Positions 8,794 through 16,836 of a DNA stretch of 64,000 nt are shown here, one piece after another. Numbering within the stretch: position 1 is the stretch's first letter; each line of letters begins with the position of its first letter. This DNA comes from an uncultured Victivallales bacterium. Lineage in GTDB: Bacteria; Verrucomicrobiota; Lentisphaeria; Victivallales; UBA1829. The notes under the pieces were generated by a model. The model ran no database searches. It was given only the letters and a program-made list of their open reading frames with translations, and was not told where the DNA came from. The position numbers and the translations under genes were made by a program. The stretch is taken from NCBI GenBank assembly GCA_944390795.1, contig CALXRI010000001.1:62001-126000 (forward strand), in the 5' to 3' direction.

Positions 8794-9765
8794 ATGGGGG
8801 AAAACGGCGCAAAACATCCGGACCGGTCGCTGAGCGGCTTTCTCGCGTATCTGAACAGCGAACGCAACGCTTCGGAGCACACGCTGGAAAGCTACCGGAT
8901 GGACATTGAGCAGTTTTCCCGCCTGACCCTCAACGCGGACGCCTCGGAACAATGCGTGGACTGGAACTCGGTCTCCGTGCACGACGCGCGCTCCTTCGTC
9001 GTGGCGCTCCAGGGTGAAAACCTTTCCAGGACGTCGGTCCTCCGGAAAATCTCCGGCCTCCGTTCCTTCTACCGCTATCTGGAACGGGAGCATATCGTCA
9101 AATCCAATCCGTTCGCCGGGCTGGCCTCCCCGAAAAAGCAGAAACTGCTACCCAAATACATGACCGTCGCTGAGGTTTCACGCCTTCTGGACTCCGTGGA
9201 CGCCGTCTGGCGCGACGCGTCTGCGAAGGGAATCGCGAAATCCGAGGAGAACGCGCAGCTTTCCGCGGCGCGCGACGGGGCGATTCTGGAGGTGATCTAC
9301 TCGGGGGGACTCCGCATCAGCGAGGCGCTCGGGCTGAATCTCTCTTCCGTCGATCTCATCGGCGGAATCATGAAGGTGCGCGGAAAAGGCAGAAAAGAAC
9401 GCCTCTGCGGACTCGGGGGACCCGCGGAGCGGGCTCTGCGCAGATATCTGCGCATCCGTACGCTGTGGACGGCGGACGACCGCCGCGAGGCGCCGCTCTT
9501 CGTCAACCAGGACGGGGGTCGCCTGACTCCGCGGAGTTTTCAGCGCAATTTCAAACTCTATCTCGCCGCCGCCGGCCTGCCTTCGGACATGACCCCGCAC
9601 AAACTGCGTCACTCGTTCGCCACGCACCTCCTCGACGCGGGAGCCGATCTGCGCAGCGTACAGGAGCTGCTCGGGCACGCCAACCTGAGCACGACGCAGA
9701 TTTACACGCACATCAGCGCGGAGCGTCTGAAGGCGGTCTACAACAAGGCGCATCCGCGCGCCTGA
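8794..9765 (+). CDS. xerC: Tyrosine recombinase XerC-type
   Basis: A 323-aa tyrosine recombinase, partner of the XerD-type protein at 6012-6905. The N-terminal core-binding domain (FLAYLNSERNASEHTLESYR) is followed by the catalytic residues: Arg in YSGGLRISEA, Lys in GKGRKERLCG, HxLR in TPHKLRHSFATH, His in LLGHANLST and Tyr in TQIYTHI. It is somewhat longer than XerD. The extra residues lie around 128-160 (DSVDAVWRDASAKGIAKSEE), as in several XerC proteins. It starts 4 bases after pyrG, so it is probably co-expressed with it. Confidence 0.85.
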   Translation: MGENGAKHPDRSLSGFLAYLNSERNASEHTLESYRMDIEQFSRLTLNADASEQCVDWNSVSVHDARSFVVALQGENLSRTSVLRKISGLRSFYRYLEREHIVKSNPFAGLASPKKQKLLPKYMTVAEVSRLLDSVDAVWRDASAKGIAKSEENAQLSAARDGAILEVIYSGGLRISEALGLNLSSVDLIGGIMKVRGKGRKERLCGLGGPAERALRRYLRIRTLWTADDRREAPLFVNQDGGRLTPRSFQRNFKLYLAAAGLPSDMTPHKLRHSFATHLLDAGADLRSVQELLGHANLSTTQIYTHISAERLKAVYNKAHPRA

Positions 9766-9789
9766 CAACCGCATGGGGAAAGGAGCCGC

Positions 9790-11622
9790 ATGAACCGCGC
9801 ATTCCGTGACAGACTCGCATTTCTTCCCAGGGCGTTTCTGCTGTTTCTCACAGCGCTTCTGCCGCTGAAGTTCGCCTCCACGGTCGGAGTTCCGGAAATG
9901 CCGATGATCTACTGGAACAATTTCACCGGGATTCTCATCGGCTCCTGGTCTGCCATGCTGTTTCCGGCCTTCTCGGCGTTCGCACTGATTCTCTGCATCC
10001 TGCTGATGCCGCCGCCCGCGGTGCGGAACACGCTTCTGCGCGGATACGCTCTCCTGTGGGCGCTTCTCGCCGCCGCCTCTCTTCCGGGCTGGATCCATGC
10101 CTCCACCTGGGATTTCGCCGCGCAGAACACGGTCTACTGCTTCGGTCTCGGCTGTTATGCGGCGGCGCTCTGCCTGATGCTGGAGCGCGATCCGGAACAT
10201 TTTGCGCGGCAGCTATTCGCGGCGGTTCTCACCGGGGCGGTTCTGTCCGTTTATTCCGCCTTGAACCAGTATTGGAGCGGTTTCGAAGACACACGCCGAT
10301 TCATTGAGGAAAAAGAGCGCGCGACCGGACAGCGGATCCTGACCGGACAGTTCGCCACCAGGCTGCTGGAATCCCGCGTTTCCGGCGATTTCGCCGTCTG
10401 CAACGTCTACGCAGGTTATCTTGCCATGGTGTTTCCGCTGATTCTCGCGTTCCTGTACAAGCTCGGCGGAAAAGTCGAACAGCCATGGGCCGCGCGTCTG
10501 ATTCTCTGCGCACCCGCCGCGCTGCTCTATCTTTTCCTGCTCAAGGAAACAGGCAGCCGCGGCGGCGTCCTCGCGCTGATCGCCGGAATCGCCTTTGTGA
10601 TTCCCCTGTTCCGAATGCCGGGAAAACTCCGGATCTTCTGTTATGCGCTGATTCCCGTCATGCTCGCGGGATTCATCGTCATGGTGAAATTCTGGCGCGG
10701 ATTCAAATCCATGCTCTTCCGTTTCGATTATTTCAAAGCGGCCTTTGAAATGATGCTGGCGCACCCGTTCTCCGGCGCGGGATGGGGGGAATTTTTTCAT
10801 GAATACCTGCTTTACAAGGATCTGATCAACGACGAGGCGCCGCACGGTCCGCACAATTTTATTCTCGCGCTCGGATCACAGGCAGGAATATGCACATTCC
10901 TGCTAGCCGCAGTTCTCCTTCTGCTCCCGTGTTCCGTCGCGCTTTTCATCTTTTACCGGACATTGCGGACAGACGGAAATCCCGGCGATAAAATCATGCA
11001 GTGCGGCATGACGCTCGGCATCGTCTCATGGACGGTTCACGCGATGATCGAACTGGATTATGAAACCCCCGGCGCCGCGGCGAGTGCGATCGCCCTTGGT
11101 TCTCTGATTCTTGCATGGAAGGAAACGAATCAATTTTTGAAACTTCCAGTTCCCCGGACGCAGCAGGGAGAAAGGGCGTTCAAGATGCTGTTTCTTCTGA
11201 TCTCCGCGGGCCTGATTCTGTATCCGGGACTGAAACTGCCGCAGATTGTTGCCGCGGAAATGGCTTACGAACGGCTTCATTCCGCCACGGATGCCCGGTT
11301 CGGAACGCCGCGCACGGCAGGAAATCCGGTCATGCCCGACGATGTTGCGAGGATGCTTCGCGAGTGTATCCGGATTGCGCCGCAGTCGCCCTTCCCCTAT
11401 GCGGCGGCCTCAAGCTATTATCTCGCGCTCGGACCGCTCTATGCCGGAGAAGGAATTTCCCTGCTGGACGAAGCCATCCGGCGCGCGCCGAAACGCGCAG
11501 GCTACCATTACAGGAAATATCGGATCCTCCGGCAGTTGCCGCACCGGGCCGCGGAGGCGGCGGACGCATTGAAAAAAGCGCAGGAGCTGTCCCCGAAAAA
11601 TCCGGAATATTTCAGTGAATGA
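9790..11622 (+). CDS. O-antigen ligase-like polytopic membrane protein with C-terminal TPR-like part
   Basis: A 610-aa integral membrane protein with about ten hydrophobic segments between residues 12 and 470. The central loop GAGWGEFFHEYLLYKD followed by HGPHNFILALGSQAGI matches the Wzy/WaaL (O-antigen ligase/polymerase) signature, in which a conserved His-containing loop precedes a membrane helix. The last roughly 100 residues (IRIAPQSPFPYAAASSYYLA ... APKRAGYHYRKYRILRQL ... ALKKAQELSPKNPEYFSE) look like tetratricopeptide helices. Likely role: polymerisation or attachment of a surface polysaccharide. No glycosyltransferases are near, so the substrate cannot be inferred. It ends 4 bases before the stop of the convergent gene. 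Confidence 0.75.
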   Translation: MNRAFRDRLAFLPRAFLLFLTALLPLKFASTVGVPEMPMIYWNNFTGILIGSWSAMLFPAFSAFALILCILLMPPPAVRNTLLRGYALLWALLAAASLPGWIHASTWDFAAQNTVYCFGLGCYAAALCLMLERDPEHFARQLFAAVLTGAVLSVYSALNQYWSGFEDTRRFIEEKERATGQRILTGQFATRLLESRVSGDFAVCNVYAGYLAMVFPLILAFLYKLGGKVEQPWAARLILCAPAALLYLFLLKETGSRGGVLALIAGIAFVIPLFRMPGKLRIFCYALIPVMLAGFIVMVKFWRGFKSMLFRFDYFKAAFEMMLAHPFSGAGWGEFFHEYLLYKDLINDEAPHGPHNFILALGSQAGICTFLLAAVLLLLPCSVALFIFYRTLRTDGNPGDKIMQCGMTLGIVSWTVHAMIELDYETPGAAASAIALGSLILAWKETNQFLKLPVPRTQQGERAFKMLFLLISAGLILYPGLKLPQIVAAEMAYERLHSATDARFGTPRTAGNPVMPDDVARMLRECIRIAPQSPFPYAAASSYYLALGPLYAGEGISLLDEAIRRAPKRAGYHYRKYRILRQLPHRAAEAADALKKAQELSPKNPEYFSE

Positions 11623-11626
11623 CTTG

Positions 11627-12421
11627 TCAGCGGTAGCGATACTGCTGTTTGGGCATTTTGGGCTCCTCCAGAGCCAGCGCGTACCACATTTCCCCGAGCC
11701 CGGCGTTGGAAAAGCTTTTCGGCCTCTTGTTCGCAAGCGCTTCCCAGTTCTGGACGATCACGTCATTTTCCACCCGTTTTTTCGCCTCTGTCATAACTTT
11801 GAACGCCTCTTCCGGCTTCTCCTGCCGGATCAGAATCCAGGCATACAGGGAATAGGGCAGAATGCAGTTCTTCCCCTTGAGGCGCCTGCATTTCTTTCTG
11901 AAGAAACGGTCGATTCCCGCTTCGTTGCGTTTGTACATGCGCGCCATCTTCATGGAAATGGACTGGGGATCCAGGAGCAGCGACTTTTCCATCAGACGGT
12001 CCGCCTCGTCATAGCGTCTGAGCTGATAGTTGAACGCCATTTTCATCGTATTGATCTGGCGCTCCATCAGAAAACTCCATTTGTAAAGCCCCCGGAATTC
12101 CTCGCAGGCCGCAATGGCGCGTTCCAGCCCGGCGTTCTGTTCGCGGACGAACTGCTGCATCATCTGCTTCGGATCCATCGGACGGCGCATGAACTGCTGC
12201 TGTTTGGCTTCCAGCTTTTTCTGAACATCCAGCATGATGCCCTGAATCCGCAGATTGATCTGCGTCGTTTTCCGGCGGACAATCAGAGAGATGGAAACCT
12301 GGACAGCCAGCATGACGAGAATCCCCAGGAAAGTCCCCCACCCCGGAGTCAGTTGCAGTCCGTAAACCGTTCCCAGCCAGACGACGGTTCCGGCGGCCAG
12401 CGCGCAAAGCATTGTCAGCAT
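11627..12421 (-). CDS. Membrane-anchored alpha-helical hypothetical protein
   Basis: 264 aa. Two hydrophobic stretches at the N terminus (LTMLCALAAGTVVWLGTVYG and TFLGILVMLAVQVSISLIV, about residues 2-48) anchor a helix-rich cytosolic part. That part has pairs of helices resembling TPR units (MKMAFNYQLRRYDEADRLME, then LLLDPQSISMKMARMYKRNE, then YSLYAWILIRQEKPEEAFKV). I do not recognise a named family. It is tail-to-tail with the O-antigen-ligase-like gene, with only a 4-base gap. The start ATG at 12421 follows AAGAAAA, a weak ribosome-binding site. Confidence 0.65.
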   Translation of the reverse strand: MLTMLCALAAGTVVWLGTVYGLQLTPGWGTFLGILVMLAVQVSISLIVRRKTTQINLRIQGIMLDVQKKLEAKQQQFMRRPMDPKQMMQQFVREQNAGLERAIAACEEFRGLYKWSFLMERQINTMKMAFNYQLRRYDEADRLMEKSLLLDPQSISMKMARMYKRNEAGIDRFFRKKCRRLKGKNCILPYSLYAWILIRQEKPEEAFKVMTEAKKRVENDVIVQNWEALANKRPKSFSNAGLGEMWYALALEEPKMPKQQYRYR

Positions 12422-12739
12422 TTTTCTTTTCCTCAGCGTAAATGATCTTTTTCAAATTTGCAAGAAGAGTCCTTAAATATAAATTCACATTCCGGATTAG
12501 TCAATTTCCGGAAGCAAGAAAAGCGGGAAAAAGCCTTCTCCGTTTCGGAACCGTCCGCCGGAACTCCTTTCATGGAATGCGGGAACTGAAAAAAGGAAGG
12601 GGATTTTAAAGTTCCATCCGCCTCCGCAATGCTTGAAAAAAAAGATTCCCGTGCTATTGTAAGGAAATTCATCATTTCGGTTTTTTCTGGGCGGACGGGC
12701 CGCTAAAGGGAAACCGGAAAACACAATATCGGCGCATAT
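12422..12739 (+). promoter_or_regulatory. 318-bp intergenic region with candidate promoter
   Basis: Divergent gap between the helical membrane protein and the nitronate-monooxygenase-like gene. On the plus strand TTGAAA (12633-12638) and TATTGT (12655-12660) are spaced by 16 bases and could drive the downstream gene, leaving an 80-base leader. No other structure or coding signal was seen. Confidence 0.35.
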
Positions 12740-13789
12740 ATGAAACTTCCATCACTCAGAATAAGACATCTGGAAAGCAAATATCCCGTGATCCAGGCGG
12801 GAATGGGGGTCCGCATCGGAATGGCGGAACTGGCCGCGGCGGTCATTAAAAACGGCGGATACGGAACCATCGCCAGTGTCGGCATCGGCGACGTCGAGCG
12901 CGGGAAGGTCCGTTTTGTGGAAGAGTGCAACGAAAATTTCGCGCTGGAAATCCGCAAGGCGCGGGAACTGGCGAACGGAGCAAAACCTCTCGGCGTCAAC
13001 GTCATGGTGGCGCTCTCCAATTACGAGGAAATCGTCCGGACCGCCGTTGCCGAAGGCGTCGACTACATCATCTCCGGCGCAGGGCTGCCCCTGCCGCTCC
13101 CGGAATACGTCGGGGATGCCGAAATCGCCCTGATCCCCGTGATTTCCAGCGGACGCGCTTTCGAAGTCGTCGTCAAGACCTGGCTCCGCAAATACAACCG
13201 GAAACCGGACGCCGTGATCATCGAAGGGCCAAAATGCGGAGGTCATCTCGGTTTCACTCTGGATATGATTGAACATCCCGAGACCTGTTCCATGGACAAG
13301 CTTTTCGCGGAAGTCAAGGAAGTGGCAACACGCTACGATCTCCATATTCCGTTCATCGCGGCGGAAGAGGTCGCCTCCCGCGCGGACATTGAAAAATTCC
13401 TGAAGATGGGCTACGACGGCGTTCAGATCGGCACCTATTTCATCACAACGGAAGAGGCCGGCATCGCCCGGGAAAGCAAACAGGTTTTCGTCGATGCGAA
13501 ACCGGAAGACGTCGTTGTAATCAAGAGCCCGGTCGGACTGCCGGTCAGAGTCCTCAAGACGCCGCTGGTGCAGCGTGTGCTCAGCGGGAACCGGGAACGC
13601 TTTACCTGCCCCTACCGCTGTCTGCGTTCCTGCAACCCGGCAAAATCCCTTTTCTGCATTGCACGCGCGCTGCTCGCCACATGGCGCGGGGACACGGAAA
13701 ACGGTCTTTACATGACAGGCTGCAATATCGGCGCGACCACCCGGATTTTCCCGGTCAAGGAATTTTTCGACACCCTGGAAGGGGAATAA
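12740..13789 (+). CDS. Nitronate monooxygenase/FabK-like flavoprotein
   Basis: A 349-aa FMN-dependent TIM-barrel protein of the 2-nitropropane dioxygenase/enoyl-ACP reductase II group. The first strand has YPVIQAGMGVRIG. The conserved GPKCGGHLGF motif carries the histidine used by nitronate monooxygenases and FabK. GYDGVQIGTYFITTEEA is the phosphate-binding end. The C-terminal tail has a cysteine group, CPYRCLRSCNPAKSLFC, seen in a subset of the family. Family members either oxidise alkyl nitronates or reduce enoyl-ACP. The sequence alone does not decide which, and there is no fatty-acid cluster nearby, so I leave the substrate open. Confidence 0.8.
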   Translation: MKLPSLRIRHLESKYPVIQAGMGVRIGMAELAAAVIKNGGYGTIASVGIGDVERGKVRFVEECNENFALEIRKARELANGAKPLGVNVMVALSNYEEIVRTAVAEGVDYIISGAGLPLPLPEYVGDAEIALIPVISSGRAFEVVVKTWLRKYNRKPDAVIIEGPKCGGHLGFTLDMIEHPETCSMDKLFAEVKEVATRYDLHIPFIAAEEVASRADIEKFLKMGYDGVQIGTYFITTEEAGIARESKQVFVDAKPEDVVVIKSPVGLPVRVLKTPLVQRVLSGNRERFTCPYRCLRSCNPAKSLFCIARALLATWRGDTENGLYMTGCNIGATTRIFPVKEFFDTLEGE

Positions 13790-14140
13790 TCCGTTTCAGC
13801 AGATGCGTTTCCGGAACATTCCGGCGTCCGGCAGGAAGCGATTCTCCGGCGCATGAAACGGAGCTCCGTCCGGCAGCGGAGCGTGCTTACAATCCGGGCG
13901 TGATTGCTGAAAACGCGGAGAAAACAGAAAGGGACGCGCTTGTTCCTTTCCGTGAAAGCCGAAAGATTCAACGCGAATGCGAGAAGGAATCATATAAGTG
14001 ACGGCGCCGGATTGAAAATGCATCTTCGGCATTGAGGCTCTGCCATGGAACCGCAGCACGCCTGAGAGTGCAATGGCATTTCCTGCAGCGGTGCAAGTCA
14101 GATATGTCGGTCCGTAGCCAGGAACTGGTGACGATATGGT
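13790..14140. other. 351-bp intergenic region, possible structured RNA remnant
   Basis: No credible ORF. The segment near 14085-14135 contains GCGGTGCAAGTCAGATATG and CCGTAGCCAGGAACTGGTG. This loosely resembles the 5' domain of bacterial group II introns, where a GGTGCAAGTC-like strand is followed by GTAGCC. No reverse transcriptase or domain V was found, so at most it is a fragment. The rest shows nothing recognisable. Confidence 0.2.
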
Positions 14141-15961
14141 CTAGAAATCAGAATAATGATCCCAGCTGAGACTTATTGCCTTATCCGCCATGCCGATCTC
14201 AACCTTGCGGACTGCATCCCGTTCATCAATGCAGGCGTTCACCCGGTTCCGTACAAAAACATCGGAAACTTTCACACGGCGCATCTTCGCAAGAAACGAT
14301 TCCCTGTCGACACCGCTTTCAATATGCATCAGAAAGCCGCCGGAAACATGGTTCTGCGTATAAAGAGCAGCTTCCGGCTCATCCAGATTGAACATGGAGA
14401 GATCGAGAACTCCCTTTCCCCGTCTTATGCCGAAACCGGGATCGTAAAAACCGCGGGAAACCGCAAGAGAGGCGCCTTTCATCCGGACGCGCCTGAGAGG
14501 GTGCAGGAAAACCAGAATGTCATCCATGGCAACAATTGCCGGCCCCTTATGGTCTCCATCCACCAGGGAAGTCCCGTGCAAATCAAACACCTCCCCCTCA
14601 AAACGTGAAAAACGAAGGTTGAATCCCAGGCGGCGCAATACTCCGTCGATACGATCGATTTTGAACAGGCACAGAAGAGTGTTCCGTTTCAGCAGAGTCC
14701 TGATCTTCGGTTCCGGCGGAAAACTCCGCCATGGATAAAGGCGCAGCATCTTTTCCAGGCGGAAATCCCCCTCGTAGGGATGACAGGAGAAACAGCCGTT
14801 TCCGTCAACAGCCTCCAGTCGCAGAACCATGCTGCTTTTCCTTCGGTTCTCAAAAGTGGCATAGACAGGGCCGTCCTGCCAGCCGCTTCCGCCCGCCGTC
14901 ACACACTGCCACACAATATTTTCCCGGGATGGATAGGAGTCAAATGCGCCGATCAGGAATTTTTCATCCAGAAAACTCACGCCGTGGCAGTCTTCATGAA
15001 TTTTCATGGTCAGTTCACGCGGAAGTTCGGAAGGCTCGGGAAGCGTCAGCATCTCCTGTCCGGCATACAGCAGGAATACCGCCGTCGCGATCATGAAGAG
15101 CGCCGGATCACGCCCCATTTCCATAGAAGAAGTCCAGTTGAAAATACAGGCAAGAACGTCTTTGCGCTCCGTTTCATAATATCCATTGTATCCGCGCCGG
15201 AAGGGAGCAGGGAAACGGGCTCCGAAAAACATCGTTTCACGGAAAATCACATCAAACAGGAAGCTGCGCGCCGCGTCCCTGAAGTCCCGGCGCCCGGAAA
15301 CAATCAGCACACACAGGAGAATCAGAGTGTCAACCGTCAGATAGGTTGTTGTGTAATTCTCGGCGACGCCGTTTTCCGTCAGATAAGCGAGATACCGTTT
15401 GAACTCCGCAAGATCCTGTTCAAAATGATCCGGAAAGAATTTCTCGCCGAGCAGCCCGCTGAACGCATATGCCGCAAGAGTCGGATTGACATAGCTCCAG
15501 GAGGAAACTGAACGCTCCCGCACCAGAACATGATACGCATTTTTCAGAACGGCGACGACTTCTGTGCGCTCCGGTTCCGTCAGTTCACCGCCGAAGCAGT
15601 GTTCAATCAGCAGGAGCGGTTCCACGCTGAAAAACGTTCCGTTCCCGTCACGGACATGCTTTTCCTCAAGATACCATTTGAGTCTGCCGTCCGGTTCCGG
15701 CGCGTTTCTGCAGAAAGTCTGCAGAATGGCGGAAACGTTCCGGCGCTCCCTGCCGCCGGCAATCAGCAGGAGCAGGGCAAAGCTCAGAGAGTCCCGATAG
15801 GGATGAAGGGAACGTCCCGAAAGCGCATGGAAATGTGCCGACAGCATTTCCTTCGTATAAAAGGCGGGATCAAAATCTCCAATCAGTCCCGCTTCCGGAT
15901 CATAGTGTTTCCATCCTTCCTCCAGACAGAGCTCAAGCAGTTTTCTCAGGCGTTCCTTCAC
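14141..15961 (-). CDS. Putative polysaccharide lyase/hydrolase-like protein (alpha-barrel plus beta domain)
   Basis: 606 aa without signal peptide. The first roughly 310 residues are alpha-helical with repeated hairpin-like helices (for example LHPYRDSLSFALLLLIAGG, SSWSYVNPTLAAYAFSGLLG and FRDAARSFLFDVIFRETMFF). The rest is beta-rich (KFLIGAFDSYPSRENIVWQC, AIVAMDDILVFLHPLRRVRM). This (alpha/alpha) toroid followed by beta-sandwich layout recalls heparinase II/III or chondroitin-lyase-like enzymes, but I see no diagnostic motif, so the call is inference. It is the last gene of a five-gene minus-strand carbohydrate operon and overlaps the preceding gene by 4 bases (ATGA). Confidence 0.5.
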   Translation of the reverse strand: MKERLRKLLELCLEEGWKHYDPEAGLIGDFDPAFYTKEMLSAHFHALSGRSLHPYRDSLSFALLLLIAGGRERRNVSAILQTFCRNAPEPDGRLKWYLEEKHVRDGNGTFFSVEPLLLIEHCFGGELTEPERTEVVAVLKNAYHVLVRERSVSSWSYVNPTLAAYAFSGLLGEKFFPDHFEQDLAEFKRYLAYLTENGVAENYTTTYLTVDTLILLCVLIVSGRRDFRDAARSFLFDVIFRETMFFGARFPAPFRRGYNGYYETERKDVLACIFNWTSSMEMGRDPALFMIATAVFLLYAGQEMLTLPEPSELPRELTMKIHEDCHGVSFLDEKFLIGAFDSYPSRENIVWQCVTAGGSGWQDGPVYATFENRRKSSMVLRLEAVDGNGCFSCHPYEGDFRLEKMLRLYPWRSFPPEPKIRTLLKRNTLLCLFKIDRIDGVLRRLGFNLRFSRFEGEVFDLHGTSLVDGDHKGPAIVAMDDILVFLHPLRRVRMKGASLAVSRGFYDPGFGIRRGKGVLDLSMFNLDEPEAALYTQNHVSGGFLMHIESGVDRESFLAKMRRVKVSDVFVRNRVNACIDERDAVRKVEIGMADKAISLSWDHYSDF

Positions 15962-16818
15962 TGCATTTTCTCCAGAATGATATCATCAATGATCAAACTG
16001 CCCTTTTTGGCGTTGTTGTAGAACATGATGACCTGCGGTTTGTCAGACGCGGGCAGTGCAAGCGCAATATTCTCCCTGGCCTGGCCTGGAATCATGTTCT
16101 GTCCGAGAACCCGGATCCGTTTTCCCGGCAATCCATTCGCCTGAAGTTCGTAGGCAGTCGCGCCGAATGCCGCTCCGCCCTCCGCAGTTACGGTCAGAGA
16201 ACAGGAAAGGGGGACTTTCGAGGCAGGCACATTCAAAGCCGCGAACGCGTATTTCGATCCGGAACACAACTTTCCGCCCGAAATATTATTCCATGCGGAA
16301 AATCCTTCCTGGCTTCCGGAAAAATCGGATTGGAACGGAACTGTCACACAGGTGTCTCTTTTTTTCGGATTCTTCCCGGACAATGCATTCTTTTCCGTTT
16401 TCACAATCCGGATGGCGGAGACCGAAAGCGATCCTTTTTTCGCGGTATTATACAGAAGCAGTCTGACAGGTTCCCTCAGTTTGTCCGCCGGAATGATGAA
16501 ACGCACGGTATCCGGAGCAGCGGTCTTTTTTCCCCATACGGGAAGAAGAAGGCGGTTTTTCACCGCCGCGTCATAAAGGCCGGCACCGAAGCACGCGCCG
16601 TCTTTGCCCGAAACCGTGATCGTCACATCCAGATTCTGATCGGAAGCGGGCAGCTTCAAGAGCGCAAAATGGTATTTCGATCCGCTCACAAGACATCCAT
16701 TCTCCACCGAAGCTGAAACATCCCTGTCCGCTTTTCCGAAATCGGAAACGTAAGGCAGTTCCAGTGCGGAAACTCCGAGCGTCATCAATGCTCCCGTCAG
16801 AATCAGTGTGCGTTTCAT
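15958..16818 (-). CDS. Secreted protein with duplicated ~125-residue beta domain
   Basis: 286 aa with a clear signal peptide (MKRTLILTGALMTLGVSALE). The mature protein consists of two similar domains, about residues 25-145 and 160-285. Each begins YVSDFGKAD or FQSDFSGSQ and contains LVSGSKYHFALLKLPAS or LCSGSKYAFAALNVPAS. Each then has DGACFGAGLYD or GGAAFGATAYE, and ends LLLYNTAKKGSLSVSAIRI or IMFYNNAKKGSLIIDDIIL. The pattern is that of a jelly-roll carbohydrate-binding module, but I cannot name the family. It lies between a TIM-barrel hydrolase-like gene and a possible lyase gene, consistent with a substrate-binding role. Confidence 0.7.
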   Translation of the reverse strand: MKRTLILTGALMTLGVSALELPYVSDFGKADRDVSASVENGCLVSGSKYHFALLKLPASDQNLDVTITVSGKDGACFGAGLYDAAVKNRLLLPVWGKKTAAPDTVRFIIPADKLREPVRLLLYNTAKKGSLSVSAIRIVKTEKNALSGKNPKKRDTCVTVPFQSDFSGSQEGFSAWNNISGGKLCSGSKYAFAALNVPASKVPLSCSLTVTAEGGAAFGATAYELQANGLPGKRIRVLGQNMIPGQARENIALALPASDKPQVIMFYNNAKKGSLIIDDIILEKMQ

Positions 16819-16836
16819 TTTTTCACCTCTCCGTTT

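Noticed and set aside
14060-14140. Cobalamin riboswitch
   Set aside because: GGTGCAAGTC and AGCCAGG recall parts of the B12 box, but the conserved GCCACTG core and the spacing are missing, and the neighbouring genes have no B12 link.
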